Part shown: in pieces, positions 44,301 to 56,300 of the stretch
Numbering within the stretch: position 1 is the stretch's first letter
How the letters are laid out: every line of letters starts with the position of its first letter
Assembly (NCBI GenBank): GCA_013146195.2
Contig: CM028380.1
Location: 86,430,049-86,494,048 of the forward strand
Length of the DNA: 64,000 nt
Direction: 5' to 3'
Origin: Codonopsis lanceolata
Taxonomy: Eukaryota > Streptophyta > Magnoliopsida > Asterales > Campanulaceae
Program-made: the position numbers and the translations under genes
The notes under the pieces: generated by a model
What the model was told of the DNA's origin: nothing
The model's database searches: none
The model's input: only the letters and a program-made list of their open reading frames with translations

Positions 44301-47300
44301 CCAGGGAAACAGACCCCTTCCCCCAAAATCTGAACCAAAGTAGTAAGACTTAACCGAGAACATTTTGTTTTTAGCCCTATCCCAGATGACCTTGTCAACA
44401 CAACTCCTATCCAGGTGCTGAGAATAAAGCAACTCAGAGAGCTGGAGGAAACTCTGCACTTCCCAATCCTGAAGAAACCTTCTGAAAACTGGATTCCAAC
44501 TAATCGAACCTCCTTCGAGCGAAATAATATCACTAATCAGAACTTCTTTGTCACTCACAATGCTAAAAAGACTAGGAAAGGCTCTCCATAGCTCCACGGG
44601 ACCACACCACCTATCCAACCAAAATCTGACCGAAGATCCATCTCCTACTTTAAAAGAGATATTTCTAGCGAAAGCGTCCCACCCTTTCAGGATTCCTTTC
44701 CAAACTCCCACCCCATGAGACAAGGAAACATCCTTAGGAAACCAAAGATGATTTCCTTCCCCATACTTGCTCACCACCAATCTCCTCCACAGAGCGTCCT
44801 TATCGATCAAGAATCTCCACAACCATTTACCCAACAAAGCTCTATTGAAAGCTCGGATGTTTTTAACCCCTAAGCCACCGGATTTTATACCAGAACACAC
44901 TTTGGACCACTTGACTAGGTGATACTTCCGATCCACCATCGAACCTTCCCATAAGAAGTCCCTTTCAAATTTTTCCAGTCTTCGGCTAACTGATGCGGGA
45001 TGACGAACAAGGACATAAAGTAAGTAGGCATCGAAGACAACGTGCTCTTTATAAGAGTAAGGCGGCCTGCCTTTGAAGACAAACACTGCTTCTTCCAGCC
45101 TGCCAGGCGACGTTGAAATCTTTCTAACACCGGAACCCACATATTTGAGCTCTTGAAAGCAGCTCCTAAGGGAAGACCCAAGTAGGTAGAAGGAAGGGAA
45201 GTCACCTTACAACCAAAGAAGGCAGCCAATTCCCCAATATTTTCTACATTCCCCACAGGAATAATTTCAGACTTAGAAATGTTCACTTTTAGACCCGAGA
45301 CAGCCTGAAAAAAGAGCAAGACTATCCGTAAATAGCCTAACTGAGAGTCTTTCGCTTCACAGAACACAAGGGAATCATCAGCGAACAGGAGATGCGACAC
45401 TGAGACAGGAACTCTACCATTCCCGACTATGAAACCACTGATAAAACCTCCTGAAATAGCTTTATCCATCATTAAGCTCAAAGCTTCCATCACTAAAATG
45501 AAGAGGAAAGGAGAAAGAGGGTCTCCTTGGCGAAGGCCCCTCGAGGTTCCAAAAAAACCAGCCGGCTCTCCATCAATCAACACTGAAAATCTCACCGTAG
45601 AAATACACCAAAAAATCCATCTTCTCCATTTGTCACCAAACCCCATTCTGTTTAGAAGATAAATGAGAAATTCCCAATTAACATGATCATAAGCTTTTTC
45701 AATATCCAGCTTGCAAATCAGGCCCAGCTCTCCTTTCCTTAACCTATCATCCACCGCTTCATTGGCAATAAAGGAAGCATCAATAATTTGGCGATTCCCC
45801 ACGAAGGCATGTTGCGACTCCGAAATGACTTTGCCCACGACCTTCCTCAATCTAATCGAGAGCACCTTTGCAATGATTTTATAAACACTTCCAATAAGAC
45901 TAATGGGTCTATAATCTTTAATCTCAATCGCATTAGACTTTTTAGGAATCAAAGAGATGAATGAAGCATTAAGACTCTTTTCAAAGACCATGTTCGAATG
46001 AAAGAACTGAAAAACCTCCATGATGTCCTTCTTCAAAATCTCCCAGCTATGCTGAAAAAATGCCATAGAGAACCCGTCAGGACCGGGCGCTTTATCGCCA
46101 TTCAAACTCCAAAGGGCTGCCCTAACTTCCTCTTCCGAAAAGGATGATTCCAGCACTAAATTATCCTCCTGATTAAGAACATTAAAGAACATCCCATCTA
46201 ACTGTGGTCGTTGAATTCCTTCATCAGCATACAACTTCTGATAAAAATCTACTATACCTGCCCTAATAGCAGATTTATCCTCCAGCAAGTTACCATCCAC
46301 TGAAATGCTATGAATGTGATTGACCCTTCTATTTGCCTTCGCCGTCCTATGAAAAAAATTGGTGTTCCTGTCACCTTCCTTTAGCCACTGAACCCGAGAT
46401 TTCTGTCTCCAACAAATTTCCTCTTTAATCAACAAGGACTCTGCCTCCTTTCTCAACTCATTACGTCGAAAGAATTCTTCCTCTGATAACTCTCCTAAGC
46501 TCTCTTTAGTATCCAACAGCTGAATACCTTCCAGCACTCCTTTAATTTTAACCTCAATCCTCCCAAATGTCTCCTTATTCCACAGAATAAGGTCAGTTTT
46601 CAGCAGCTTCAGCTTCTTCGCCAGTTTAAAACTAGGATCTCCCACCACTGAATAACCTGCCCACTTAATCCGAAGCCAATCCAGAAAACCCTGCTCTTTT
46701 AACCACATATTTTTGAAGCGAAACGGAGATTTCCCTTTTGCGATACCACCACACTGAAGAAGTAAAGGGGCATGATCAGAAATAGTTCGAGGCAGACACG
46801 ACTGAACCAGACTACCGCAGCATTCTTCCCATTCCACGGACACTAAGAATCTATCGATTCTGGAACATTGAGAATTAGAACTGTTTCTGAACCAAGTAAA
46901 TCCGTCACCTGCTAAAGGAAGATCTATCAAGGCCATATCATCAATAAAATCACTGAATTCCAACATTGCCCGAGAGAATCTGCTACACCCCTTACGCTCA
47001 TGCGGGAACCTGATTACATTGAAGTCACCCCCTATACACCACGGACGATGCCAATTCTGCTTAACTACCTTTAACTCTTCCCTCAGCTCACTACGGGACA
47101 CATCCAAGCAAGGACCATATACGCCCGAGAAACCGTAAATCTTATCATTATCCACCATTTTAAGTAAACAGGACACCGAGAAATGACCTTTTATAGCATC
47201 CAATTTAGAAAGAACCCTTTTATCCCACATAACTAGAATTCCTCCCGCTGCCCCGGACGCTGCAAGATGTTCCCAGTCCGCCCATCTTCCTCCACCAACA

Positions 47301-50300
47301 CTGTAAATGAACTCACTATCCACTTTATCCATTTTAGTCTCTAGCAAGCAAATCACTTGAGGATTACATCTTCTCAAAGACGCCTTAACCACAGTTCTTT
47401 TCTCCAAATTGTTTAATCCCCGCACATTCCAAGAAATAATTTTTAAATCCATGGAAAATCAAGTCAGATTTCTTTTTCGTCTACTCTCCCCCTCCTTAAA
47501 TTCCAGGTGAGCTGAATTAAAGTCACGACATAACTGCTTCAGTTCTCTCGAGATTTCCCTTTTCTTTTTGAGCTGGAATCTCTCTCTGATGCCCGCCAGC
47601 TCCTTTCAATCTCCATTAGTAATTCCTGAATTTTGTCATCAAAACCATGGTTTGACACCCCTATAAATGTGCCAAAGTCCTTAATCCTGCTCTGCACCCA
47701 CAATGAAATGTCCTTTGATTCCCCATTACACAATAAAGGCTCGAATCCACAACAGTCTCCTGGTTCTACCATCGCAATCGGAGTGCAGCAAATAGGGTCT
47801 GAAAGACCCTTGTTCATAGAAGAGGTTATAGTCATTTGACCGGCTACCCCTTTGATCCATTGTAAATAAAAACCTTCATATATATTAATATTATCATCTA
47901 ATAATCTAAAATACTAAAATTATGATCAAATTACAATTTACACTAATAAAAATTTAAATCTAACAATTGGATTTCATGACATAAATTCTAAATCTCAAGA
48001 AAATATGAATACCAAAAAGTAAATTTTGTGTCAAAGTTACAAATTATGTATTTAAATTTAAATAAGAAAAAGGGGAAGAAATAAATAAAAGAGAAAGCTA
48101 AAGGGTAATTTGAAAATATAAATTGCCTAATGGTAGATATTTTTTCTTTCTCATCATTTCCCAACCCAAAATATCACTCATCCCTTCCATTTCCCCAAAC
48201 CCACTTTAACATTCAAAGAGAGCCCTTTTTTTCCAGATTTAGTCGCCTCCTTTGGTCCCTCTCTCTCCTTTTCTTTCTCTACAGATGAGTCCCTATTTCC
48301 TCAAATCCAATCCCTATTTCTCTTTCTTTCTCAACAGATGAGTCCCTATTTCTCTCGCCTCCGCGCTCCTCCCTCTCTAGTCTCTCTCTCCAAATCCAAT
48401 CCCTCCATTTCCCCTCGCCTCATCTCCTCCTCCCCCGATCATCTCCTTCCTTTTGAAGGTAGCACCTTGAGGAAAGAAAGAGGTGGGTATATTTCTAGGC
48501 TGTGTTAATTTCGCAATCGAGAAGAAGAAGAACGTAAGGGAGGGAGATAAACGAAGGAAAATGGAGGGGTACTTTGGGTCCAGCTCTGGGAGGTGAGCGT
48601 TTTTGAAAAAGCTATAATTTCTAGCGTTCCACAAATGCAGCGTTCTACAAAACGCCGGGCTCCATAACCACGACATTGATACACTCCGATGGCTAAAACG
48701 GAGCGGTTTGAGCAACGTTTTCCTCCAAAACGCGGTAACAAACAGTCTGTCTACTCCGACAAGGAGGCTGGGGGCTTAGGAGCATAGTTGAAAAAAGCGG
48801 AAGGCGAGAGGCGGGTGAGAGGTCAAAATTTGAGGCGAGAAGCGAGATGCAAAAAAGGTGCTCACGGAACAAATATTACGGAAAAGTTAATAAATATATA
48901 AATATAACTTAACAAATCTCAATAAAGCATGTCATGAGTGATGAAACTAAGTTAACAACATAATATTAATAACACAAATATCATCATTCATAGTTGAAAT
49001 TCCAAAGAATTCGATGAACTTAAATTCCAAACAAGAAAATAAATAGTCATTAAAGCAAATGAAAATACAGACATGCAAAAGAGAACTAAAGTCATGAAAT
49101 GTTAAATTGTTAAACAGTAACATCACAATACCCATAAAAAAAATTGAACCGGAAGTCTGGAAGAAAGCTGTCCAACTGTCAAAGAAGTGAAGAAGTCGAA
49201 CTTCGAAACATGCCTCTGGAACTGAAGATGAAGAAATCTGGAAGAATTCTGGAAGAAATCTGGAAGAAAGAGGTGCACGAACTGGAAGAAAGCTGAAGAA
49301 AGTCGAAGTTGAAGTCTTCGTCGAAGTCGTCGTCAAAGTAGCAGTCCTAAATGAAGTACGCGATGAATATTTCTGGAGTTAGAGGTCTTTTATACCCCTA
49401 TCATACTGTGTCGTTTTGAAAAAAACCCAAACCCTAATTTAAAATTTTTGCCGAGCGCCTCCGTCGCCTTTTTGTCGACTTTTGACTTCGAAAAAGGCAC
49501 AAAAGTCGCAGAAGGTCGCTCATTGCCTGGAGTCGACCTTTCCAATCGCTGGACCCTCGCCTCCTATTGTCTTGCGCCTCAGGCGGAAAAGGCGCATACC
49601 TTTTTCAACTATGCTTAGGAGTCAAAAACCTCAAGCTCTTTAATAAGGCGTTGTTGGGTAAGTGGTTATGGAAGTATTTAGTTAATACAGAGTCGTTGTG
49701 GCGAAGGTTAGTGGTTAGTAAATATGGAGTGGGTGATCATATATATGGTTCCCCAAGGAAGTTCTGTCCTCCCATGGTTCCTGTGTGTGGAAAGGTATTA
49801 TGGGAGTATGGACAGCTTTCAACAGATTCATTCAGTTTGAGATAGGCCTTAGGCCTTGGAAATCAAGTCAGGTTCTAGAAGGATTGTTGGTGTGGGGCTA
49901 CTACTATTAGTCTGCAAGATTTGTTCCCAGGTTATATAACATTACAGTTAACAAGGAGGAACTAGTGAGTTTGCTGGTAGTCAATCAAGGGGGGACTGAT
50001 CATATATATGGTTCCCCAAGGAAGTTCTGTCCTCCCATGGTTCCTGTGTGTGGAAAGGTATTATGGGAGTATGGACAGCTTTCAACAGATTCATTCAGTT
50101 TGAGATAGGCCTTAGGCCTTGGAAATCAAGTCAGGTTCTAGAAGGATTGTTGGTGTGGGGCTACTACTATTAGTCTGCAAGATTTGTTCCCCAGGTTATA
50201 TAACATTACAGTTAACAAGGAGGAACTAGTGAGTTTGCTGGTAGTCAATCAAGGGGGGACTGATTGTTGGAGCCCTGCTTTTCGCAGAAACTTGCATGAC

Positions 50301-53300
50301 TGGGAGATCGAGGATACTGTGCAGTTTATGGATCGAGGATACTGTGCAGTTTATGACTGGGAGATCGAGGATACTGTGCAGTTTATGGATTTCCTCCACA
50401 GCTGTAAGAGGCAAGGCTCGAGAGAAGATAAAGTTATCTGGGAGGGCTCTAAAAACAGAATGTTCTCTGAAAAATCCTTCTATTCAAAGCTGAATGAGTG
50501 GGACAGAGTTTCATTTCCGTGGAAGGAAATATGGAAAGTTAAAATTCCCAGTAGGGTGGCTTTTTTTGTTTGGGAGGCAGCTAGGAGTTCCATTTTGACG
50601 GGGGAGAATTTGAGATCTCGTGGTATGATTTACGTCAATCGGTGCTACATGTGTAAGAATGAGGAGGAAGATGTGAATCGCCTGCTATTGCACTGCCCTA
50701 TTGTGAGGGAGTTATGTATTTTAATTTTCCTCTCTGCGGGAGTATCACGGGCCATGCCCAGGTCTGTTATTGAGTTGCTTCGAGAATGGTCTCTCTTCAA
50801 AAGGCGAAGGAGGAATGTCTTCTGGGATTTCGTGCCTACAGCAATTTGGTGGACCATTTGGAGAGAGGAACAAGAGGGCTTTTGAGAATGTCGAGACTGA
50901 TATAGAAGGAATCATAAAGAATTTCTTGCTATCTTTACGATTCTGATGCTTAAACGTCTAAGGATCCTTTTTGTGGATAGAATTGGGCTAATATTTTGTT
51001 TAGTATAGCTTCGTCCTTGTATAAATCCAGTGTACTAGGACGCGTCACCTCATTTGACACTTGTTTATATCATTTACACCTTAACAAAAAAAAATCTATT
51101 TTAAGCTACATTTTTTGGCCATTGGTTGGAAGGGTGGATAGAGATCCAATGTATATCAACAACTGAATATTGAGTGCTTGTTGGAAGTTTGCTAGTGTTG
51201 ATTTAACACTTTTCTCGTACTTGAATTGGGCATCATTATTTCTAATCTATGATGCATGGAGGGCTTGAGTATACTGTGAGTTTGTGTTCGACTTTGTTAC
51301 TCTGTATGTTCATTTGTGGTTTTTCACTTCCTGTTAATTTTTTTTTACTTTGAATATTAACATGTGGGTATGTTAGAAGTATTTATTTTGTGGTTATAAT
51401 TTTTAATATTTATAATTCGATCCTTATTTTTGAATATTTACATTTGGTCCTTATATTTTGAATATTTACATATTACACCCCTGTACCGGTGTCCTATGTT
51501 TTTTGGAAATCGCGTATCCCTGTATCCCATGTCCGCGAATCCGTGTCCCTGTCCGTGCAACATAGTTTCTAATTACAACTAAAGCGGCAATATCCAAAAT
51601 TTGTGAGTTAGGTACTTCTTTCTCATGTAAACAAATGAAGTAAAGCGGCAGGTGTTGTTTTATGGAACAGAATTTATAATGTAAAATGAAGCGAACAAAA
51701 AAAGAGAGGTGGGGAAATCGTCAGTCTCCAATGAGTCATGCACATAGGGTTCACTGGAAAATAAAAAAAGGGGGTTGGAAGAGAGGGAGCAGAGGGTTGC
51801 ATGTGGTGTAATTTGTGCTTTCTTTGTTGGACTCACTGAGTCAACTCAGTGGGTTTGGCCGAGTTCTTAAAAAGTTGCAGATTTGATTTACTAATGGCCA
51901 AGTTAGTGACTGAGTATCAATTAAAGCTGTTTTCGTCTCCGGATCTGTAAGACTCAACCCGAACTGGGTCAATAAAACTGTGACACAAGTAAAATTTTGA
52001 ACCATGTTCAGTCTTGTTTGTTGTCAAGATTATAAAAAATTAAAATAGCCAGGGAAGGTTAAACTAAACAGCCCCCTTTCAATCTTTGAACCGGTCAACA
52101 TATACTCCTGTACCTTGATGCCATCTTTTTCATTGCACACCAATTCGGTCATTGGAATCCTATTGCGGTCTAGTGTCACCCACCCAATTAAAACCCTCAA
52201 CTGCGACCACTGTCAGCAGCGTTAATTTCATTCTCGTCACCAACTTAATGTGTGTAACTCTTCCATATCTCCTTCATTATATATTCCTTCTATTCTGGGC
52301 CAAACGGTTGTTGTCGGCTTCTGCATGTCTCACTGGAAAGCCTAGAGGGACTTTACTTGCTGTAGTATTCTCTTGAGTTATGGATAGAATTCCTAGTTCA
52401 AGGAGATAGATTTGTGCCTTATTTGGATCTACATCCGCAACCCAACCGGAATTAGATCAGACCTGAGGTTTGCTCTCTCTCCCTCTCTCTCTCGTGGATA
52501 GATAAAATTACATTTTGACACCGAATACACTGAGTGTACAATCACAAAGTTGGAGCAATCGTTAAAGGAGTTCATTTTGTAAAGGATTGGAGTCTTCCTG
52601 ATGGTACACACCCATAAAGGAGTTCATTTTGTAAAGGATTGGAGTCTTCCTGACGGAACACACCCATACTTGTATCTTTGAAGCTCATATTCTGGGATTC
52701 TAGATCAAGAATGCCTCAAAGAAATCGGTACTTCATGTTGTTATATACATTAACCACAGTGATTTTAATTCAGTGATACCAATCTGCCTAATGCCTATGT
52801 AACTATGAGTGTAGCATAGCTTTTGGTTTGAGACAGATGTAAACTAAGATGTTTGTTTGGTTTAGTTCAGTGTCTGTCAACTGTGATCTATCATATCAAG
52901 TATCTTTATCTTATGTGTTCTCGATGTCAAAATATCAAAGTTTGTCCATATCAGTTGAATAGATCATAATCCTTGTTTATTTTGGACTATGATAAAGGGA
53001 TTTCATTTTGTTAAAAAGATGAGGTCTTCCTGATTGTACAGATTTATACTTGTATTCTTAAAGTTTGAGTCCCTAACACATCAAAATGATTTATCCACTT
53101 CTAGATCAAGCATATCTAATTGAATCTATTCTTGAAATTGTTGTAAAAATGAACCCACATGGCTGACTTTACAATGTTTGTTCTGTCTTATACCACCAAT
53201 CAGCTTATAGTTTTGTCGTATAGCAATCGGCTTATGTGATTATCGGAGACAACATAGCTTTTAGTTTTGGAGATCCAATGCAGGATGTTCTTCTTTAGTT

Positions 53301-56300
53301 TAATTTTTGTCGACAGGAATAGACACTTGTTTGATATCAAGTATTTCATTCCCAGTTAATATCCAGTTGTCTTCATATGCATCTCTGACCTTTATTTTCC
53401 TTGTTTTCTTGTAGATTAAGAGGAAACTGCCCAAAGTTAATCGTGCTCTTGCAGCTCGTCTTCTTGAAAATGAGGAAGCTGAATTGGAAAAGAAAGATAC
53501 AGATGGTGCTGATAAGAAGAAAACAACAAAGAAAAAGAAGGGACTAACTAGTGAAGATCTGAAAGATGAGCGTTTTGATGCAATATTCAAAATTAAGGTA
53601 CCCATACTTCCCAGCACCCCTCTGGATATAATTACCTTTTATTGGCCCACCTCTTGAAACCCTGCCCACTTATACGGATACACTTGCACACTCAACAAAT
53701 TGTTTATCGATGACCGAAGATATGAATATATACATATATATCATATGGATGGATATTCTTTACATTTTATTACCACTCGTACAAGTAGTATAAAAGTAAT
53801 TTGAAAAAGTGTGGCATTTGTAAGTGACCTTCATGGAGCTCTGTTTTCTAGGAGAAGGCCAAAGGTTATATCTGTTGGGTTGACCCAAAGGATAATTATA
53901 TTGATAAAGGTAATTGTATTAATATCAAAGCGTCAAAACAGGTGACGCATCCTATATACACAATAATTATATACTGCCAAAAAACTAACATATAGGAAAG
54001 TTCTGCCCAAAATTTACAAAAGAGGAAGACGGGGATATGAGAATGCTCATCCCCTGCACACCACGCAAACAGAGATGAAGCAGAACACTCGTCAAATCTG
54101 AAATGGAACCTTCCTCATTATCAAAAGCTCTCCGGTTTCTTTCCTTCTAGATTGTCCACCACACCCTCAAGGGAGCGACTTCCCACAAAATATTTCTATT
54201 CTTCCTCCGCCAAAAATACCTCCAACTCCAGAGTAAGTCTTTGGAGGTCTCCGGAAGCACCCACGCGACTTTGAACAAGCGGAACATAAAATTCCACAAT
54301 TCCCCGACCACCGGGCAATGCAATGCCAAGTCATTTACGCTGTCCTCGCTCTTCTTGCACAAAAAACATGTGTTAACCTATATCATCCCTCTTTTCCTCG
54401 GATTATCTCCGGTTAGAATAGCCTCATTCGCCACTTCTCATGCAAAAAAGGCTACATGGCTTGGAGCTACCGTCTTCCATACCGACTTCCATGGGAATGG
54501 TAACCCCTCTCTTTCCATCAACTTTGAATAATTGAGAATTTATTATCCTTCGACCCTTTCCAAATCACCCTATCAATCTCGCATCCAATTTTTTGAGCAT
54601 AAAGAAGCTCAAAAAATCTTGTCACCGAATCCATCTCCCAATCCTGAAAATTTCTTCTAAACGTCGGGTTCCAAGATACTCGATCTCCCTCTAAAGAGAG
54701 CACCGAGCTGGTCAAACTATCCTCTTCCCTAGCCATAGAGAAGAGCTCTTGAAAGGATCTAAGCAACTTCGCATCTCCGCACCATAAGTCTTTCCAAAAC
54801 TTCATCGTCGGGTTCCAAGATACTCGATCTCTCTCTAAAGAGAGCACCGAGCTGGTCAAACTATCCTCTTCCCTAGCCATAGAGAAGAGCTCTTGAAAGG
54901 ATCTAAGCAACTTCGCATCTCCGCACCATAAGTCTTTCCAAAACTTCATCGTCGCCCCCGACCCGATCTCAAACGAAATAATTCCTACCAAAAGCATTCC
55001 AGTCTTTTCTAATGCCTTTCCACACTCCTGCCCTAAAAGCCTTGGTGATCTTTGCTGGAAACCAAAAATGATTCCCTATGTAGTATTTGCTCTCCACCAC
55101 TTTCCTCCAAAAGGCCCCCTTATTCGACAAGTATCTCCAAAATCTCTTCCCAAGCAAAGCCTCAAGATTTTTTATTCCTAAACCCCCCTTCCCTAAATCA
55201 GAGCAAACTCTTATCTCATTTTACAAGGTGAAATTTCGTCATTGACGAATGACCTTCCCACAAAAAGTCCCTTTCCAGCTTTTCTAATCTATTCCGGACC
55301 GAAGTAGGTACTACGAAGAGTGAGAAAAAAATGTAGGCATACTTTGATAACGTATTTTTCACCAAAACCAGCCTCCCCCCTTTTGACAAATACTGCTTCT
55401 TCCAACCCGCCAAGCGATGATTAGATCTTTCAACCACTGAATTTCACATATTTTTGTTCTTAAACGGGGATCCGATCATAGTTGTCAAAGGCAGGCGAGT
55501 CGAGGCCGAGGGTTCGCTCACATATTCCGAGATTTTCGATTCTAGATCTAGGCTTCAATATTAGATGTTAATGAAATCTAACAGGCCTCTACCCGGCGAA
55601 CACATCCGATCAGCCAAATTTTCGCCGAGCATCACCGGGTCGCCGGCTCCCTGCGAACCACTTCCTGTGATTGGTTTGTTGATTGGTGGAGATTAAGTAT
55701 GATTTTGTAATTTCTTTTGTTTATTTCATGTTTTTCCCTTTTTTTTCTAATGTGTTGATCTGCTGCTATATTATATCATTACATTGGGTTTATTTTCATT
55801 TCATTTTTAGACATTTTGTTTATTATTTATTATATTTTTAATTTGGTATTTGGGATTATTTGAATTTTTCATTTTGTTTTTGGATTTTACTTTATTTTTT
55901 TAAAAACTTTATTTTCTTTGGTTGTTTAACTATTTATTATATTACTTGGAATTTTAAACTAGCTCAGAATTTCATCATATATACTATGTTAGGACTTAGT
56001 TTCTTGTATTATATTCACTTATAACATGTTTTGTTGATATTTGTTAAGTTATATATATTTTATGTATTTTTTCTTAGTATTTTTTCCGTGAGCGCCTTTT
56101 TGGCGCCTCGCCTCTCGGCTCAAATTTGGACCTATCGACTTTTTGGCGCCTCTCGACTTTGATAACTATGGCTCCGATAGGCAAGCCAAAGATACATGGA
56201 CGGAAGATTGACAACCTTGCAACCGAAAAAGGAGGCCAAAGCCCCTACATCCTGAACATCTGGAATAATATCACTTTTGGAAATGTTGATACGAAGCCCT

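Larger units (their letters stand above)
43713..47876 (-). mobile_element. L1-type LINE (LINE 1), 5'-truncated in ORF1, ORF2 nearly intact
   Basis: On the minus strand it runs from about 47876 (inside ORF1) to a poly(A) seen as T12 at 43713-43724. The ORF1 remnant (to 47539) is separated by about 86 bases from ORF2 (47452-43806). The 3' UTR is about 80 bases and ends in the family tail (ggctgcggctccttatttgccgct). It inserted within the TIR element 43546-48751. No convincing TSD was seen. Confidence 0.88.
43546..48751. mobile_element. Unclassified TIR-type element interrupting LINE 3 and hosting LINE 1
   Basis: The left end reads GGGTCCGTTTGGTGCAGCG. The right end, reverse complemented, reads AGACTGTTTGTTACCGCG. 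Both are followed by subterminal clusters of aacgc/gcgtt words (for example four cagcggttttaaaac-like units at about 43570-43635). The boundaries are set by the interrupted LINE 3 reading frame (VGWDS / SDKEAGG). I could not find a clear TSD. Without LINE 1 (43713-about 47876) it would be about 1 kb and non-coding. A CT-rich stretch with a 53-bp duplication lies near 48284-48350. Confidence 0.6.
43388..51094 (+). mobile_element. 5'-truncated L1 LINE (LINE 3), split by two younger insertions
   Basis: The plus-strand coding pieces join as one ORF2 C-terminal half. Piece 1, 43388-about 43545, reads KSTLSNIPTYFLSLFV...LERDFLWEG...CHLVGWDS. Piece 2, about 48752-48782, reads SDKEAGGLG. Piece 3, from 49622, reads VKNLKLFNKALLGKWLWKY and continues through a zf-RVT-like CYMCKNEEEDVNRLLLHCP near 50645-50700. 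Between pieces 1 and 2 lies a TIR-type element with its own LINE; between 2 and 3 lies a hAT. The 3' end is a poly(A) at 51086-51094 after the family tail gacgcgtcacctcatttgaca. Internal tandem duplications occur at 49735-50261 and 50298-50392. No RT core is present. Confidence 0.85.

Noticed and set aside
44025..44333. Plus-strand ORFs over LINE 1 and LINE 2
   Set aside because: They are antisense shadows of the LINE ORF1/ORF2 frames.
43713..47876. TSD of LINE 1
   Set aside because: Sequences next to the T12 tail and next to the 5' truncation show no convincing match.
43546..48751. 8-bp TSD around the TIR element in LINE 3
   Set aside because: Several alignments of the ends were tried (CAG-, AGG- and GGG-starting) and none gave a matching duplication.
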